A stretch of 64,000 nt of DNA from assembly GCF_020404765.1 (NCBI RefSeq), contig NZ_JAIVEM010000188.1:62001-126000 (forward strand). Reading direction: 5' to 3'. The notes under the pieces were generated by a model. The model had not been told where the DNA came from. It ran no database searches and saw nothing but the letters and a program-made list of their open reading frames with translations. Below, piece after piece: positions 45,684 through 53,865 of this stretch. Each line of letters begins with the position of its first letter. Within the stretch, counting starts at the first letter, position 1. Source of the stretch: Paenibacillus sp. BJ-4 (GTDB taxonomy: Bacteria > Bacillota > Bacilli > Paenibacillales > Paenibacillaceae). Position numbers and translations under genes: made by a program.

Positions 45684-46160
45684 ATGAAAAATAACTTACC
45701 CGAATTGGATCGTCGCAAAACGCAGAATGCATTGGAGGGCGTGTTTGAGAAGTACCGGATTTATAAAACGATAACCTTTATGGATCGAGAAAGCTTTATT
45801 ACGGCTGGCTATACGGATCGACCGAACGGACCAACGAATGTGACCAGCGATCCGACGGCCCGGACAGCCGTATATAATGTAGATGCTCCCGACGCACGCC
45901 TGGCCTACTGCGAAATGGTAGATGCTGTAGTTAGTCGCTTGAATGAACGCGAACAGCTGCTCATCCGTGAGCGTTATTTAAAGGATGACGATGTGTTTGA
46001 TTACAAGGTTTACAATTATGTACTGGACCCGCCGGTCAGCAAGGATACGTATACAAAGCTTCGCACGCGTGCCTTTTACAAAATGGCGCTTGCGCTGGCA
46101 GACCAAGGCGTTTTGAATCTGGCAGGCTTGCAGAAGGGCGCGGATCGAAAGCTCGGTTAG
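45684..46160 (+). CDS. ArpU-family late regulator
   Basis: A 158-residue protein of the ArpU phage regulator family, sigma-factor-like at its C-terminus (VSRLNEREQLLIRERYLKDD, YTKLRTRAFYKMALALADQG). ArpU proteins control late structural and muramidase genes. ATG 45684 follows AAGGAG. It faces the tail operon, with the adenylyltransferase gene between. Confidence 0.85.
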   Translation: MKNNLPELDRRKTQNALEGVFEKYRIYKTITFMDRESFITAGYTDRPNGPTNVTSDPTARTAVYNVDAPDARLAYCEMVDAVVSRLNEREQLLIRERYLKDDDVFDYKVYNYVLDPPVSKDTYTKLRTRAFYKMALALADQGVLNLAGLQKGADRKLG

Positions 46161-46192
46161 TAAATAGTATGGTTTATAGTACGGCTCCTCTA

Positions 46193-46232
46193 AAAGGCTC
46201 TGACTTCCTGAAATTCAGGGGTCATAGCCTTC
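46193..46232 (+). terminator. hairpin after the ArpU gene
   Basis: AAGGCTCTGAC pairs with GTCATAGCCTT (one bulge), with an inner CCTGAA/TTCAGG stem. No T-run follows, so it is either a weak terminator or a leader structure of the adenylyltransferase gene. Confidence 0.5.
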
Positions 46233-46337
46233 ATTCCATTAACTTGGACAGCAGGGAGTATGAAACACAACGGCGAATAAGAAGTTGAATAAGAAAATGA
46301 GGCTCATCACTAAAGGCTGGAATGGAGGGCTACTGTA

Positions 46338-47216
46338 TTGAGAAATGAAGTCTTGAGAAGTGAACAAGAAATGATGAATATACTTGTAGATTTTGCTATG
46401 AATGACGATAGAATACGATTGGTTACTTTGGAAGGGTCACGTACGAACAAAAATATTCCCTCCGATACATTCCAGGATTATGACATTTCATACTTTGTAA
46501 CAGATATGGTTTCTTTCAAGGAAAGCGATCAATGGCTTCATATTTTTGGGAATAGGCTTATGATGCAAAAACCCGAGGATATGGAGCTTTTTCCATCAGA
46601 ATTAGGTAATTGGTTTTCATATATCATTCTTTTTGAGGATGGAAATAAATTAGATCTGACACTGATCCCCATGAACGAGGTGGAGGATTATTTTAAAAAT
46701 AGCGACGGCTTAGTTGAGGTTGTGCTTGATAAGGATGCTCTTATCCAAAATGAGGTGATCGCAAACGACTGTCAATATTGGATTAAAAAGCCGACCGCAA
46801 GGGAATTTGATGATTGCTGCAATGAATTTTGGATGGGTTCCACCTACGTAGTCAAAGGATTGGCGAGAAAAGAAATTCTTTTTGCGATTGACTATTTACA
46901 TGAGATTGCGCGACCTAATTTGCTCAGAATGATGGCCTGGCTAATTGGATCAGAGCAAGGCTATACCTTTAGCGTAGGGAAAAACTACAAATTTATAAAA
47001 CGTTATCTTCCCAAAGAGGATTGGGAAACATTACTATCCACCTATTCCGGGAGTGGCTATCAGGAAATGTGGCAATCTTTATTTACTTGCTATGAGTTAT
47101 TTAGGAAATACGCCAAGGCTGTGGCAAGCAGCTTCGAGTATAAGTATCCAGATTACGATGAAGCGATCACCAGGTATGCTGTACATATTTATAATTTATT
47201 GAAGAGAACTAATTGA
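46338..47216 (+). CDS. aminoglycoside 6-adenylyltransferase (AadK/ANT(6) family)
   Basis: A 292-residue nucleotidyltransferase. The active-site region reads VTLEGSRTNKN followed by FQDYDISYFV (G-S-x9-13-D-x-D), and KLDLTLIPMNE gives the third Asp. FWMGSTYVVKGLARKEILFA and GKNYKFIKRYL are typical of ANT(6). It adenylylates the 6-hydroxyl of streptomycin in characterised relatives. Start TTG has GGAGGG at eight bases. It sits inside the tail locus, which has no obvious use for it, so it looks like cargo or an insertion. Confidence 0.9.
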   Translation: MRNEVLRSEQEMMNILVDFAMNDDRIRLVTLEGSRTNKNIPSDTFQDYDISYFVTDMVSFKESDQWLHIFGNRLMMQKPEDMELFPSELGNWFSYIILFEDGNKLDLTLIPMNEVEDYFKNSDGLVEVVLDKDALIQNEVIANDCQYWIKKPTAREFDDCCNEFWMGSTYVVKGLARKEILFAIDYLHEIARPNLLRMMAWLIGSEQGYTFSVGKNYKFIKRYLPKEDWETLLSTYSGSGYQEMWQSLFTCYELFRKYAKAVASSFEYKYPDYDEAITRYAVHIYNLLKRTN

Positions 47217-47245
47217 CCGCCTTTTTAGAGGGCGGTTATTTTTTT
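47215..47245 (+). terminator. terminator of the adenylyltransferase gene
   Basis: GACCGCC pairs with GGGCGGTT around TTTTTAGA, followed by ATTTTTTT; the left arm overlaps the stop codon. Confidence 0.85.
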
Positions 47246-47289
47246 GCAACATCAACCATTAGATAGATTTAACGCAGTTTCAATGATAG

Positions 47290-47301
47290 GAACACATGTT
47301 C
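47290..47301. promoter_or_regulatory. LexA-type SOS box ahead of the tail operon
   Basis: GAACACATGTTC is a perfect GAAC-N4-GTTC palindrome, and the centre ACAT matches the RNRY of the Bacillus consensus CGAACRNRYGTTYC; only the outer bases differ. It lies about 260 bases before the first tail gene. Confidence 0.55.
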
Positions 47302-47443
47302 TCAAAAAACCGCCTAACTTCATCCCCCGTCTCTGCTTTTATCGTCCATTTCCCCGGCAACGCATTCGTTATTAGGGTGTAAGATTATATCATCGGGAAT
47401 CAAGACAAGAGAGCATACCGAAGACACATACAGTCAAACGTTA

Positions 47444-47468
47444 GCCGGCCAATAGGGCCGGTTTTTTC
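47444..47468 (+). terminator. unattached terminator before the tail operon
   Basis: CCGGCC and GGCCGG pair around AATAG, followed by GTTTTTT. No gene ends nearby on this strand (the preceding gene has its own terminator), so it either insulates the tail operon or is a control point within its leader. Confidence 0.8.
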
Positions 47469-47550
47469 ATGCGGTGATTGTCTCTGTCGATTCCCGGGAA
47501 ATCGTTCTACAGAAAGGAGGAGTCGTGTTGCCTAAGCAAGGGATGCTGCA

Positions 47551-48519
47551 ATGCATGAGTATGAGGCTGCGCCGGATGAGAACACGAAAGTGGAAAAAAG
47601 CATGGCTAGGCAGCCACAACATGCGAGTGCAGGTTGCGCAAAGGCGGCATGCTGCAGGATGAGACAAGCCTTTAAGCAAAAGCTCATTGAAATTGTTCCA
47701 GCACTGCAAGGGCGTGTATACGATGTTCAGCCACCGTCGCAGACGGCAGAAGAGCCGTATGCTGTTATGGCGCTGGGCGAGGAAATCTGGAAGTCTTCCT
47801 GGGCTGGCTATCGGCAGGTTATCCGCATCAAGCTGTACGCAGGACAAGCCGGGCTGGCGCAGGCCGATGTATGGGCGAATTCCCTGATTGCCGGGCTGCA
47901 CCGGGAACCGGTGACAGGCCAAGGTGAGGACACGTCGGCTTTTACCGCACATTATTTGGGCGTGCGAGATGCAGAAAAGCTGGACACCGTCACGGGCAAG
48001 GCGTATAGAACGCTGCGCTTTGGCGTGTATGTGCCTGAAACGGAAGGAAGTTCAGCTATTCCGGCAAGTGGCGCCGCCCAGCCGGATGAATGGCTGGCAG
48101 CCCTGACTCGCTGGACACAAAATCAACTGGGCGAGACGTGGTCGGTATACGCCGATGCATGGCCCGCACAGCCGGGACGACACGCGGTCCTATGGCGGCT
48201 GAGCGGCTGCGAGACCAGGATGGCGGGAGCTTCCATGTATGAGCTTCGCAAACGGTTCATCGGGCATATTATTGCTCCAGACAGCGCTGAGGAGAACCGC
48301 GCAGCTTCCGCGCTGGTCGAGGGATTTGCCGCTCAAATTCAGCTTCCACTGGATCAGGACAAAGGCCGTTATATGTCTACGGACGAAGCTTCGGCCGATT
48401 TGCAGGCGGATGCGATTTTAGACGGTCAGCTCCGGCTAACGCTGGTACAGCGACGTATGCGCCCGGCTGAGGAAGCGGCGTTGATCCGCAGAGTGGAAAT
48501 TCATCCTATTTTGAAATGA
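47551..48519 (+). CDS. tail terminator-like protein, two modules
   Basis: A product of up to 322 residues. Residues ~37-165 (FKQKLIEIVPALQGRVYDVQ, PYAVMALGEEIWKSSW, YRQVIRIKLYAG) look like a phage tail completion/terminator domain. Residues ~185-322 (QNQLGETWSVYADAWP, LRKRFIGHIIAPDS, LQADAILDGQLRLTLVQRRM) look like a second domain of similar size and order. AAGGGATG precedes ATG 47551; ATG 47660 is a plausible shorter start. A strong AAAGGAGG at 47514 points instead to GTG 47525 of a 45-codon frame that ends in an ATGA overlap with 47660, so translational coupling is possible. Confidence 0.65.
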   Translation: MHEYEAAPDENTKVEKSMARQPQHASAGCAKAACCRMRQAFKQKLIEIVPALQGRVYDVQPPSQTAEEPYAVMALGEEIWKSSWAGYRQVIRIKLYAGQAGLAQADVWANSLIAGLHREPVTGQGEDTSAFTAHYLGVRDAEKLDTVTGKAYRTLRFGVYVPETEGSSAIPASGAAQPDEWLAALTRWTQNQLGETWSVYADAWPAQPGRHAVLWRLSGCETRMAGASMYELRKRFIGHIIAPDSAEENRAASALVEGFAAQIQLPLDQDKGRYMSTDEASADLQADAILDGQLRLTLVQRRMRPAEEAALIRRVEIHPILK

Positions 48520-48529
48520 GGAGGTCCGA

Positions 48530-48748
48530 TTGACCTTGGCAAACCATGAGAAGGCCCCGTTAAATTCTGGGCAGGAAGCAGGCGGCCCCCGCTACACGCT
48601 GGGGGAGCTTAAGGAACACGCGGAACAATTGTTTTCCGTGAAGGAAGAGGTGCTGGCAGGCGCCTTTTTTGGTGAACAGGACAAGCTGTTTACGGTAGCA
48701 GAAGCACACACTAAAATCGAACAATTTATGAAAGCGAAGGTGGACTAA
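48530..48748 (+). CDS. YqzN/YkzM-type small tail-locus protein
   Basis: A 72-residue protein (YTLGELKEHAEQLFSVKEEV, LAGAFFGEQDKLFTVAEAHT, IEQFMKAKVD), matching the small YqzN/YkzM proteins found just before the sheath gene in PBSX and skin. TTG start with AGGAGG five bases upstream. Role unknown, possibly a tail-assembly factor. Confidence 0.78.
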   Translation: MTLANHEKAPLNSGQEAGGPRYTLGELKEHAEQLFSVKEEVLAGAFFGEQDKLFTVAEAHTKIEQFMKAKVD

Positions 48749-48750
48749 TT

Positions 48751-50217
48751 ATGGCAGGCGGAACATGGGAAAACACGAATAAACCGGTATTACCGGGTTT
48801 GTATATGAACTTTCAGGCAGCTGCAGCTTCAGCGATTCAAGGTGGCTCACGTGGTACGGTGGTTGTACCTGTCAAGGCGAATTGGGGCCCTGTGCGTGAG
48901 TTTGTAGAGATTGGCAGCGAAACGGCAATTCATCAAATCTTTTCAGGCGACAGTGAAGACGGTGCGACAGCATATTCTACGCTGTATTTGGCTTTGCTGG
49001 GCGGCCCGAAAAAACTGCTGGCTTACCGTTTGACAGATGACACGGCTGCTGAAGCATCTGTAACGCTGAAAAGCGGCGGCGAGACACCAACGGATGTGCT
49101 GCGCTTGAAGGCATTGTACACAGGTAGTCGCGGTAATGGTTTTGCTGTAACTGTACAGCCGACTTTGGGTGACGAGCAGGCACGTGAAGTGCGACTTTAT
49201 GAAGGAACCAAACTGCTGGGCACGTACAAAGGCAGTGATGGAACGGCTGCTTCGATTGCCGAGGCCCTGAACAAGAACAGTGAAAACGTATGGGTGAAGG
49301 CCGAGGTTGTCGGCGATGGCGGCATTCCGGCGGATGTCAGCGGCGTACACCTCACTGGCGGCAACAGCGGTAATAGCAAGCTGGTTAATGCCGATTACAT
49401 CGCCATGCAGGAAGCACTTGAAGGACAGGAATTTAACGTGCTGGCGCTGGATTATGCAGCCGATATGGCATTGCTGCAAAGCTTTGCCGCCTGGATCAAG
49501 CGTGTCCGGGGCGAAGGCAAAGGCGTAATTGCTGTATTCGGCGGTTCTGCGGCAGATGATGTGTCCAAAACGGCTGTCAGCGTGGCCTCTGCGCGCTCCC
49601 TGGCCCTGAACCATGAAGGCGTCGTGAACGTCGGTACGGGCGTACGTCTGGCAGGAACGGATTACAGCTCCGCCCAAACGGCTGCTTATGTAGCCGGACT
49701 GATCGCAGGCCAACGTCTGAATCAATCCGCGACGTACGCGGTTACGCCTTTTGAGGACGTGACACGTCGCTGGACACGTTCCGAGCAGGAGCAGGCTGTC
49801 CGTAACGGGGTTTTCCTGTTGTTCTTTGACGGCCGTCAGGTCAAAGCGTTGCGCGGAATCAACAGCTTGGTGAACCCGGCTGCCGGTCAAAATAATGCAT
49901 GGAAGAAAATCCGCTCCATCCGCGTGATGGACGCGATTAACGCTGACTTGCAGCGTGCAGCCGAAGAGACTTACATTGGCAAAATCAACAACACGGTGGT
50001 AGGTCGCCTGGCACTCATTGGTGCGATCAAAGAATATCTGGCACAGCTGTCGCTAAGCAATGTGATCGAGGCGGATGGCTACGATGTCATTCTCGACCCG
50101 GCATACTACGGTGATGCTCCAGTTATTAAACCAGAGCCAGACCAAGTGTTCCTGCAATGGAACGTGAAGCTGACCGACGTGATGGAGCAGCTATTCGGCA
50201 CATTTTACGTGCAATAA
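48751..50217 (+). CDS. xkdK: contractile tail sheath protein
   Basis: A 488-residue sheath subunit. The N-terminus (PVLPGLYMNFQAAAASAIQG, GTVVVPVKANWGP) and C-terminus (NNTVVGRLALIGAIKEYL, VFLQWNVKLTDVMEQLFGTF) are those of XkdK-type sheaths; the middle is the variable beta domain. It polymerises round the tube and contracts on firing. It follows the small protein by 2 bases, with AGGTGG upstream of the ATG. Confidence 0.95.
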   Translation: MAGGTWENTNKPVLPGLYMNFQAAAASAIQGGSRGTVVVPVKANWGPVREFVEIGSETAIHQIFSGDSEDGATAYSTLYLALLGGPKKLLAYRLTDDTAAEASVTLKSGGETPTDVLRLKALYTGSRGNGFAVTVQPTLGDEQAREVRLYEGTKLLGTYKGSDGTAASIAEALNKNSENVWVKAEVVGDGGIPADVSGVHLTGGNSGNSKLVNADYIAMQEALEGQEFNVLALDYAADMALLQSFAAWIKRVRGEGKGVIAVFGGSAADDVSKTAVSVASARSLALNHEGVVNVGTGVRLAGTDYSSAQTAAYVAGLIAGQRLNQSATYAVTPFEDVTRRWTRSEQEQAVRNGVFLLFFDGRQVKALRGINSLVNPAAGQNNAWKKIRSIRVMDAINADLQRAAEETYIGKINNTVVGRLALIGAIKEYLAQLSLSNVIEADGYDVILDPAYYGDAPVIKPEPDQVFLQWNVKLTDVMEQLFGTFYVQ

Positions 50218-50318
50218 GCATTTTTCAGCCAAACCGCAGGACTGAATTCGTTTTTTAACAGCAAGGATTTTGGTAAATCCCAAACTATATTATGGATTAT
50301 TTTGAGGAGGAAAAAGAA

Positions 50319-50726
50319 ATGTTGGATGCTTCAAGAGTCATTTTAGGTACGTATGGTCAGGCGCATGTGGACGGGGTGTGGCAGACGAATATCAATAAGC
50401 TGGAAGCCAGCGTGGAAATGGAAAAACGCGAGCTGAATCTCGTGGGCAATGAGTGGAAGGTGCACAAGCGTGGTATCAAAAAAGGGACGGGAACGATGAG
50501 TGGCTACAAGGTTACGTCCGATATGATTCGTCGTGGTTTTAACCGTTTTGAGATTATTACCAAACTGGATGATCCAGAAGCCTTCGGACATGAAAGTATT
50601 CGTCTCATCCGTTGCACTCCCGACAAAATCCAGCTTGCCAACTGGACAGCGGGCGAGGAAGTACAGGAAGAAACAACCTTCACCTTCGAAGGCTATGAGC
50701 TGCTTGATCCGATTGTAGCGAACTAA
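50319..50726 (+). CDS. xkdM: tail tube protein
   Basis: A 135-residue inner-tube protein of the XkdM family (VILGTYGQAHVDGVWQTNIN, KLEASVEMEKRELNLVGNEW, KKGTGTMSGYKVTSDMIRRG). It forms the rigid tube inside the sheath. ATG 50319 has GAGGAGG eight bases upstream; the frame to 50292 is rejected. Confidence 0.94.
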   Translation: MLDASRVILGTYGQAHVDGVWQTNINKLEASVEMEKRELNLVGNEWKVHKRGIKKGTGTMSGYKVTSDMIRRGFNRFEIITKLDDPEAFGHESIRLIRCTPDKIQLANWTAGEEVQEETTFTFEGYELLDPIVAN

Positions 50727-50800
50727 GTTGAAGAACGGGGGATGGAATGCTGTAGGCGTTTCGTTCCCCAATACAAATTAAAAATAAGGGAGAATGACTT

Positions 50801-51235
50801 ATGAGCTTGAATGAAAATATGACAGAAGAACAAATCTTGGACAGCCTGTTTGAAGCCGCTGAAAAACTGCCGGAGGAAACAGTTCGCATCAAGCGTCTCG
50901 ATATGAAAATTGTGCTGCACGGCCTTACTTCCAGCAAAGTAGACAGCATTCGTGAACGTTGTACGGTTCGACGGACTGTGAAGGGTGCGGTGGATGAAAA
51001 GGTAGATACCGAGACTTTTAACGCCCTGTTGATTTCCGAAGCTACCGGCAAGCTGGAAGTGAAGGGCCTGTCTCTTAACGGCTGGGGCGATCCCCGGATT
51101 ACAAGCCGTTTGAAGCTGTCCGGTGGCGAGCAATCTGTCCGTCGTATGCTGCTGGCGGGTGAGCTGGATGCGGTAGGAGATAAGGTGCTCGAACTGTCCG
51201 GCTTTGGCGTTGAGATTGCTGATCTAAAAAACTAA
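50801..51235 (+). CDS. xkdN: tail assembly chaperone (zero-frame product)
   Basis: A 144-residue XkdN-type tail assembly chaperone (EQILDSLFEAAEKLPEETVR, ESK-like LTSSKVDSIRERCTVRRTVK, GDKVLELSGFGVEIADLKN). It lies between tube and tape measure, the position of gpG/gpGT-type chaperones. The slippery heptamer A-AAA-AAC at 51226-51232 just before the TAA allows a -1 shift into the next short frame, giving a fusion ending at 51390. GGGAG precedes the ATG. Confidence 0.9.
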   Translation: MSLNENMTEEQILDSLFEAAEKLPEETVRIKRLDMKIVLHGLTSSKVDSIRERCTVRRTVKGAVDEKVDTETFNALLISEATGKLEVKGLSLNGWGDPRITSRLKLSGGEQSVRRMLLAGELDAVGDKVLELSGFGVEIADLKN

Positions 51236-51301
51236 TCGGCTCCGGGGGAATGACGACGATGCTGTACCACTTGTGGGTCCGGCACCACCTCCGCCCCGGA
51301 G
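51226..51301 (+). promoter_or_regulatory. -1 ribosomal frameshift signal
   Basis: AAAAAAC (codons CTA AAA AAC, then TAA) is a canonical X-XXY-YYZ slippery site. Eight bases after it begins CTCCGGGG (51240-51247), perfectly complementary to CCCCGGAG (51294-51301). A slip of one base opens an unbroken frame to 51390. Confidence 0.8.
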
Positions 51302-51390
51302 ACTTTTGGCGGCTTCCCCGCGGTGAGCGCATGCTGCTGCTGGCGTTTGCCGAACAGGAAATGGATAGCATGGCAGCTTCAAAGGCATAA
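51259..51390 (+). CDS. xkzB-position small frame, frameshift extension of the chaperone
   Basis: This 43-codon frame begins MLYHLWVRHHLRPGDFWRLP and ends EQEMDSMAASKA. It is in the -1 frame of xkdN and continuous with it through the slippery site, so the main product is probably an xkdN fusion of about 196 residues (50801-51390). Independent starts at ATG 51250 or 51259 with a G-rich upstream are possible. The Trp/Arg/Leu-rich composition resembles the T part of gpGT chaperones that binds the tape measure. Confidence 0.75.
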   Translation: MLYHLWVRHHLRPGDFWRLPRGERMLLLAFAEQEMDSMAASKA

Positions 51391-51411
51391 ACAAGGAGGT
51401 GAACATGATAG

Positions 51412-53187
51412 ATGGCAGAAGCATTAAATTACCGCATGAACCTTGTGATCGATCCTAAAAATGTCATCAAGGCGAACCGCGAATTACGCGCAATGGAACG
51501 CTATTTTGAGCGGATTCAAGGGCGTGTGTTGAAAATCGGCCGTACCCGCATGGCCCCGGAAATTGTGCTGAATGATATGGCCTCCAAAGGTTTGGATAAT
51601 TTGTTGAACAAGATTAATCGGGTCAAATCCCAGATTATTCAGGCATCTGGGAATGTAAATGTGAAGGTAAACTCCCAATCTGGCTCAAGCTCGCCGAAGG
51701 CGGATAATAATCCAAGTATCGTTTTGCTAAGCACCGCGGTGCAATTGAATACTGTTGCAGTGAATGCGAATACAGCTGCTATTGGGGATTTAGGTACTAA
51801 GTTAAGCTCTCTGAAGCTCGGTGGTGAGAAGAAAGAAGAGGAGCCAAAGGGTTTTTTAACTAATGTAAAAGATTTTCTTGGTAATGTTAAAAAAGTTGGT
51901 GAAGGAGTAAAAAGCATATCTGAAGCTCCTGAAGCATTTAAAAAATTTAATACTGATTTAGGCACCCTAAAGGGACCGCTCCAAGGAACTACCCGAAGAG
52001 AAAAATTTAAAGATTTGGCTAAAAAGGCAATTAATGTTGGTAAATCTGGGGGTGAATTTTTAGAAAAAGTTGGAGGAGGTTCAGATTTAATTGAAGGTGG
52101 ACAGGGATTGTTTGATCAGGCTAAAAGCTGGGGATTGATTAATCCAAGCGAAGCCGCTGGTGTAGTACCTAGCGCTGCAAGTTCAAGTGCTGCGGCAGAT
52201 GCAGCTTCAAGTATTATCAGACCAAGTAGCGTTGCCGGAGCAGCTGAGGAAGCCGGATCAGGTTTGTTCAAAAACCTTTTAAAAGGCGGCGCGAAAAAGC
52301 TACTGGGTCCTTTAAGCTATGGGATGGATATTATGAACATCGCCCAGGCTACCTCTGGTAAAGAGCGTGCAGAAGCTATCGGTTCCACAGTAGGCGGGAC
52401 CGCTGGTTCTGCGATAGGTGGAGCTATAGGCTCATTTTTGCTTCCGGGTATTGGTACTGTGGTTGGCTCAACACTTGGAGGTATGGCGGGAGACTTTGTT
52501 GGAGGGAAAATTGGCGGATTAGTCTCAGATTATGGTCCAGCCATTATAGATAAAGCAAAGTCCGCTGGTAAATTTCTTGGAGAAAAAGCCTCCCAGGTCA
52601 CAGGCTGGATTTCAGATAAGGCTGGAGACTTTGGTAAAGGCTTTTCTGATTTCTTCTCTTTCGGTAAAAAAGATGAACCTAAGAAAGCCCCAGCTAAGCC
52701 ACCTGAAGTTCCTAAACCTGTTATACCACCTCATTCGACAATAGGTGCGTCCCTTAAGCCATTAGCAACTATGCCGGCTTTTTCTAGAGCAGCCGAATAC
52801 GTACCTCCGCAACCGGGCGCCAAAGGTGTCCCTAATCCTTACGGACCGATGGCTATTACCAATCAAGGCGTAAATCCAAGCCCGATGTTGAATACTGCGG
52901 CTCATGCGAACAATGGAGCCAAAGCTAAAGGTAAAGCCAATGGTAATCCGACTCCTCAAGTGGTACAGATCAGTCCTGAACAAATGGGGACAATATCAGG
53001 CTTTTTGAAGGATTTTAAAACGGAAACCACCAACCAATTCAATCTTCCTGCGGGGGCTGTACAGGTCACTGTGCATGAAAATAAACTGGATGTGGATGGG
53101 CTTATTACGCAAATTGGCTACCGTCTGAAAGCTGAAATCTTGCGGGCAACACAGAATACCAAGCCTGCGGGCGCTGGAGCTGTGTAA
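51412..53187 (+). CDS. xkdO: tape measure protein
   Basis: A 591-residue protein that sets tail length. N-terminal ~100 residues are helical (RELRAMERYFERIQGRVLKI), the middle is a long low-complexity helical and glycine-rich hydrophobic stretch (AEAIGSTVGGTAGSAIGGAI, STLGGMAGDFVGGKIGGLVS), and the C-terminus is basic and Pro/Asn-rich. The central part (about 51830-52700) is visibly more AT-rich than its neighbours, a sign of separate origin. It is much shorter than PBSX XkdO, implying a short tail. AGGAGG precedes ATG 51412. Confidence 0.88.
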   Translation: MAEALNYRMNLVIDPKNVIKANRELRAMERYFERIQGRVLKIGRTRMAPEIVLNDMASKGLDNLLNKINRVKSQIIQASGNVNVKVNSQSGSSSPKADNNPSIVLLSTAVQLNTVAVNANTAAIGDLGTKLSSLKLGGEKKEEEPKGFLTNVKDFLGNVKKVGEGVKSISEAPEAFKKFNTDLGTLKGPLQGTTRREKFKDLAKKAINVGKSGGEFLEKVGGGSDLIEGGQGLFDQAKSWGLINPSEAAGVVPSAASSSAAADAASSIIRPSSVAGAAEEAGSGLFKNLLKGGAKKLLGPLSYGMDIMNIAQATSGKERAEAIGSTVGGTAGSAIGGAIGSFLLPGIGTVVGSTLGGMAGDFVGGKIGGLVSDYGPAIIDKAKSAGKFLGEKASQVTGWISDKAGDFGKGFSDFFSFGKKDEPKKAPAKPPEVPKPVIPPHSTIGASLKPLATMPAFSRAAEYVPPQPGAKGVPNPYGPMAITNQGVNPSPMLNTAAHANNGAKAKGKANGNPTPQVVQISPEQMGTISGFLKDFKTETTNQFNLPAGAVQVTVHENKLDVDGLITQIGYRLKAEILRATQNTKPAGAGAV

Positions 53188-53223
53188 TGCAGTGGATGGT
53201 AGTTATAGGGGAGGAGGAAAAAT

Positions 53224-53865
53224 ATGAATTTTAGTTTGACGGATGGAAAAGGATTTAAGTTTGTTTTTCCGGTGAATCCCGAGGAAGTGACGATCTCACG
53301 GCAAAAGGGGTTTGATACAACGACGATTTTATCCTATGGGGAGTTTGATTTTCCGCAAGGAGAGAAGGTGAAGGAAATCTCCTTCTCTTCTTTTTTTCCC
53401 AAGGAGTATGATGAATCATATTGTAAATATCAGGATATTCCCGATCCGCAGGAGGCTATGAATACACTAAATGGTTTCTTGTTGTCCCAAAAGCCGCTAC
53501 GCTTCATTATTAGCGGGACATCCGTGAATGTACCTGTTATTGTAGCCTCTCATAATTCGACCTTTCGCGGCGGTGAATCCGGGGATGTGAATTTTGATCT
53601 TTCGTTGCGGACCTGGAGGGAAATGAAGGTATCCAAAAAAGCTGGCAGCGGGTCAAAGTCCGCGACAGTTAACAAAAAGCCTCGCACAGATATGAAAGAA
53701 AAGAAAAAAACATATACGGTTAAGTCCGGAGATTCCTTGTCCAAAATTGCCAAGCTGGAACTGGGGGATAGCTCGCAATGGAGTCGTATTTATCAGCTTA
53801 ACAAAAAGGTCATTGGGCAAAATCCGAATGCGATTAAACCGGGGCAAAAGCTGGTGCTATCATGA
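53224..53865 (+). CDS. xkdP: LysM tail protein
   Basis: A 213-residue XkdP-type baseplate/hub protein. The N-terminal ~140 residues form a beta domain (FKFVFPVNPEEVTISRQKGF); after a Lys-rich linker comes a LysM (YTVKSGDSLSKIAKLELGDS, NPNAIKPGQKLVL). Related proteins join the tube tip and touch peptidoglycan. GGAGGAGG precedes the ATG; its stop overlaps the next gene by four bases. Confidence 0.92.
   Translation: MNFSLTDGKGFKFVFPVNPEEVTISRQKGFDTTTILSYGEFDFPQGEKVKEISFSSFFPKEYDESYCKYQDIPDPQEAMNTLNGFLLSQKPLRFIISGTSVNVPVIVASHNSTFRGGESGDVNFDLSLRTWREMKVSKKAGSGSKSATVNKKPRTDMKEKKKTYTVKSGDSLSKIAKLELGDSSQWSRIYQLNKKVIGQNPNAIKPGQKLVLS

Noticed and set aside
48943-49890. Long frame opposite the sheath gene (315 codons)
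   Set aside because: Antisense shadow of xkdK without family resemblance.
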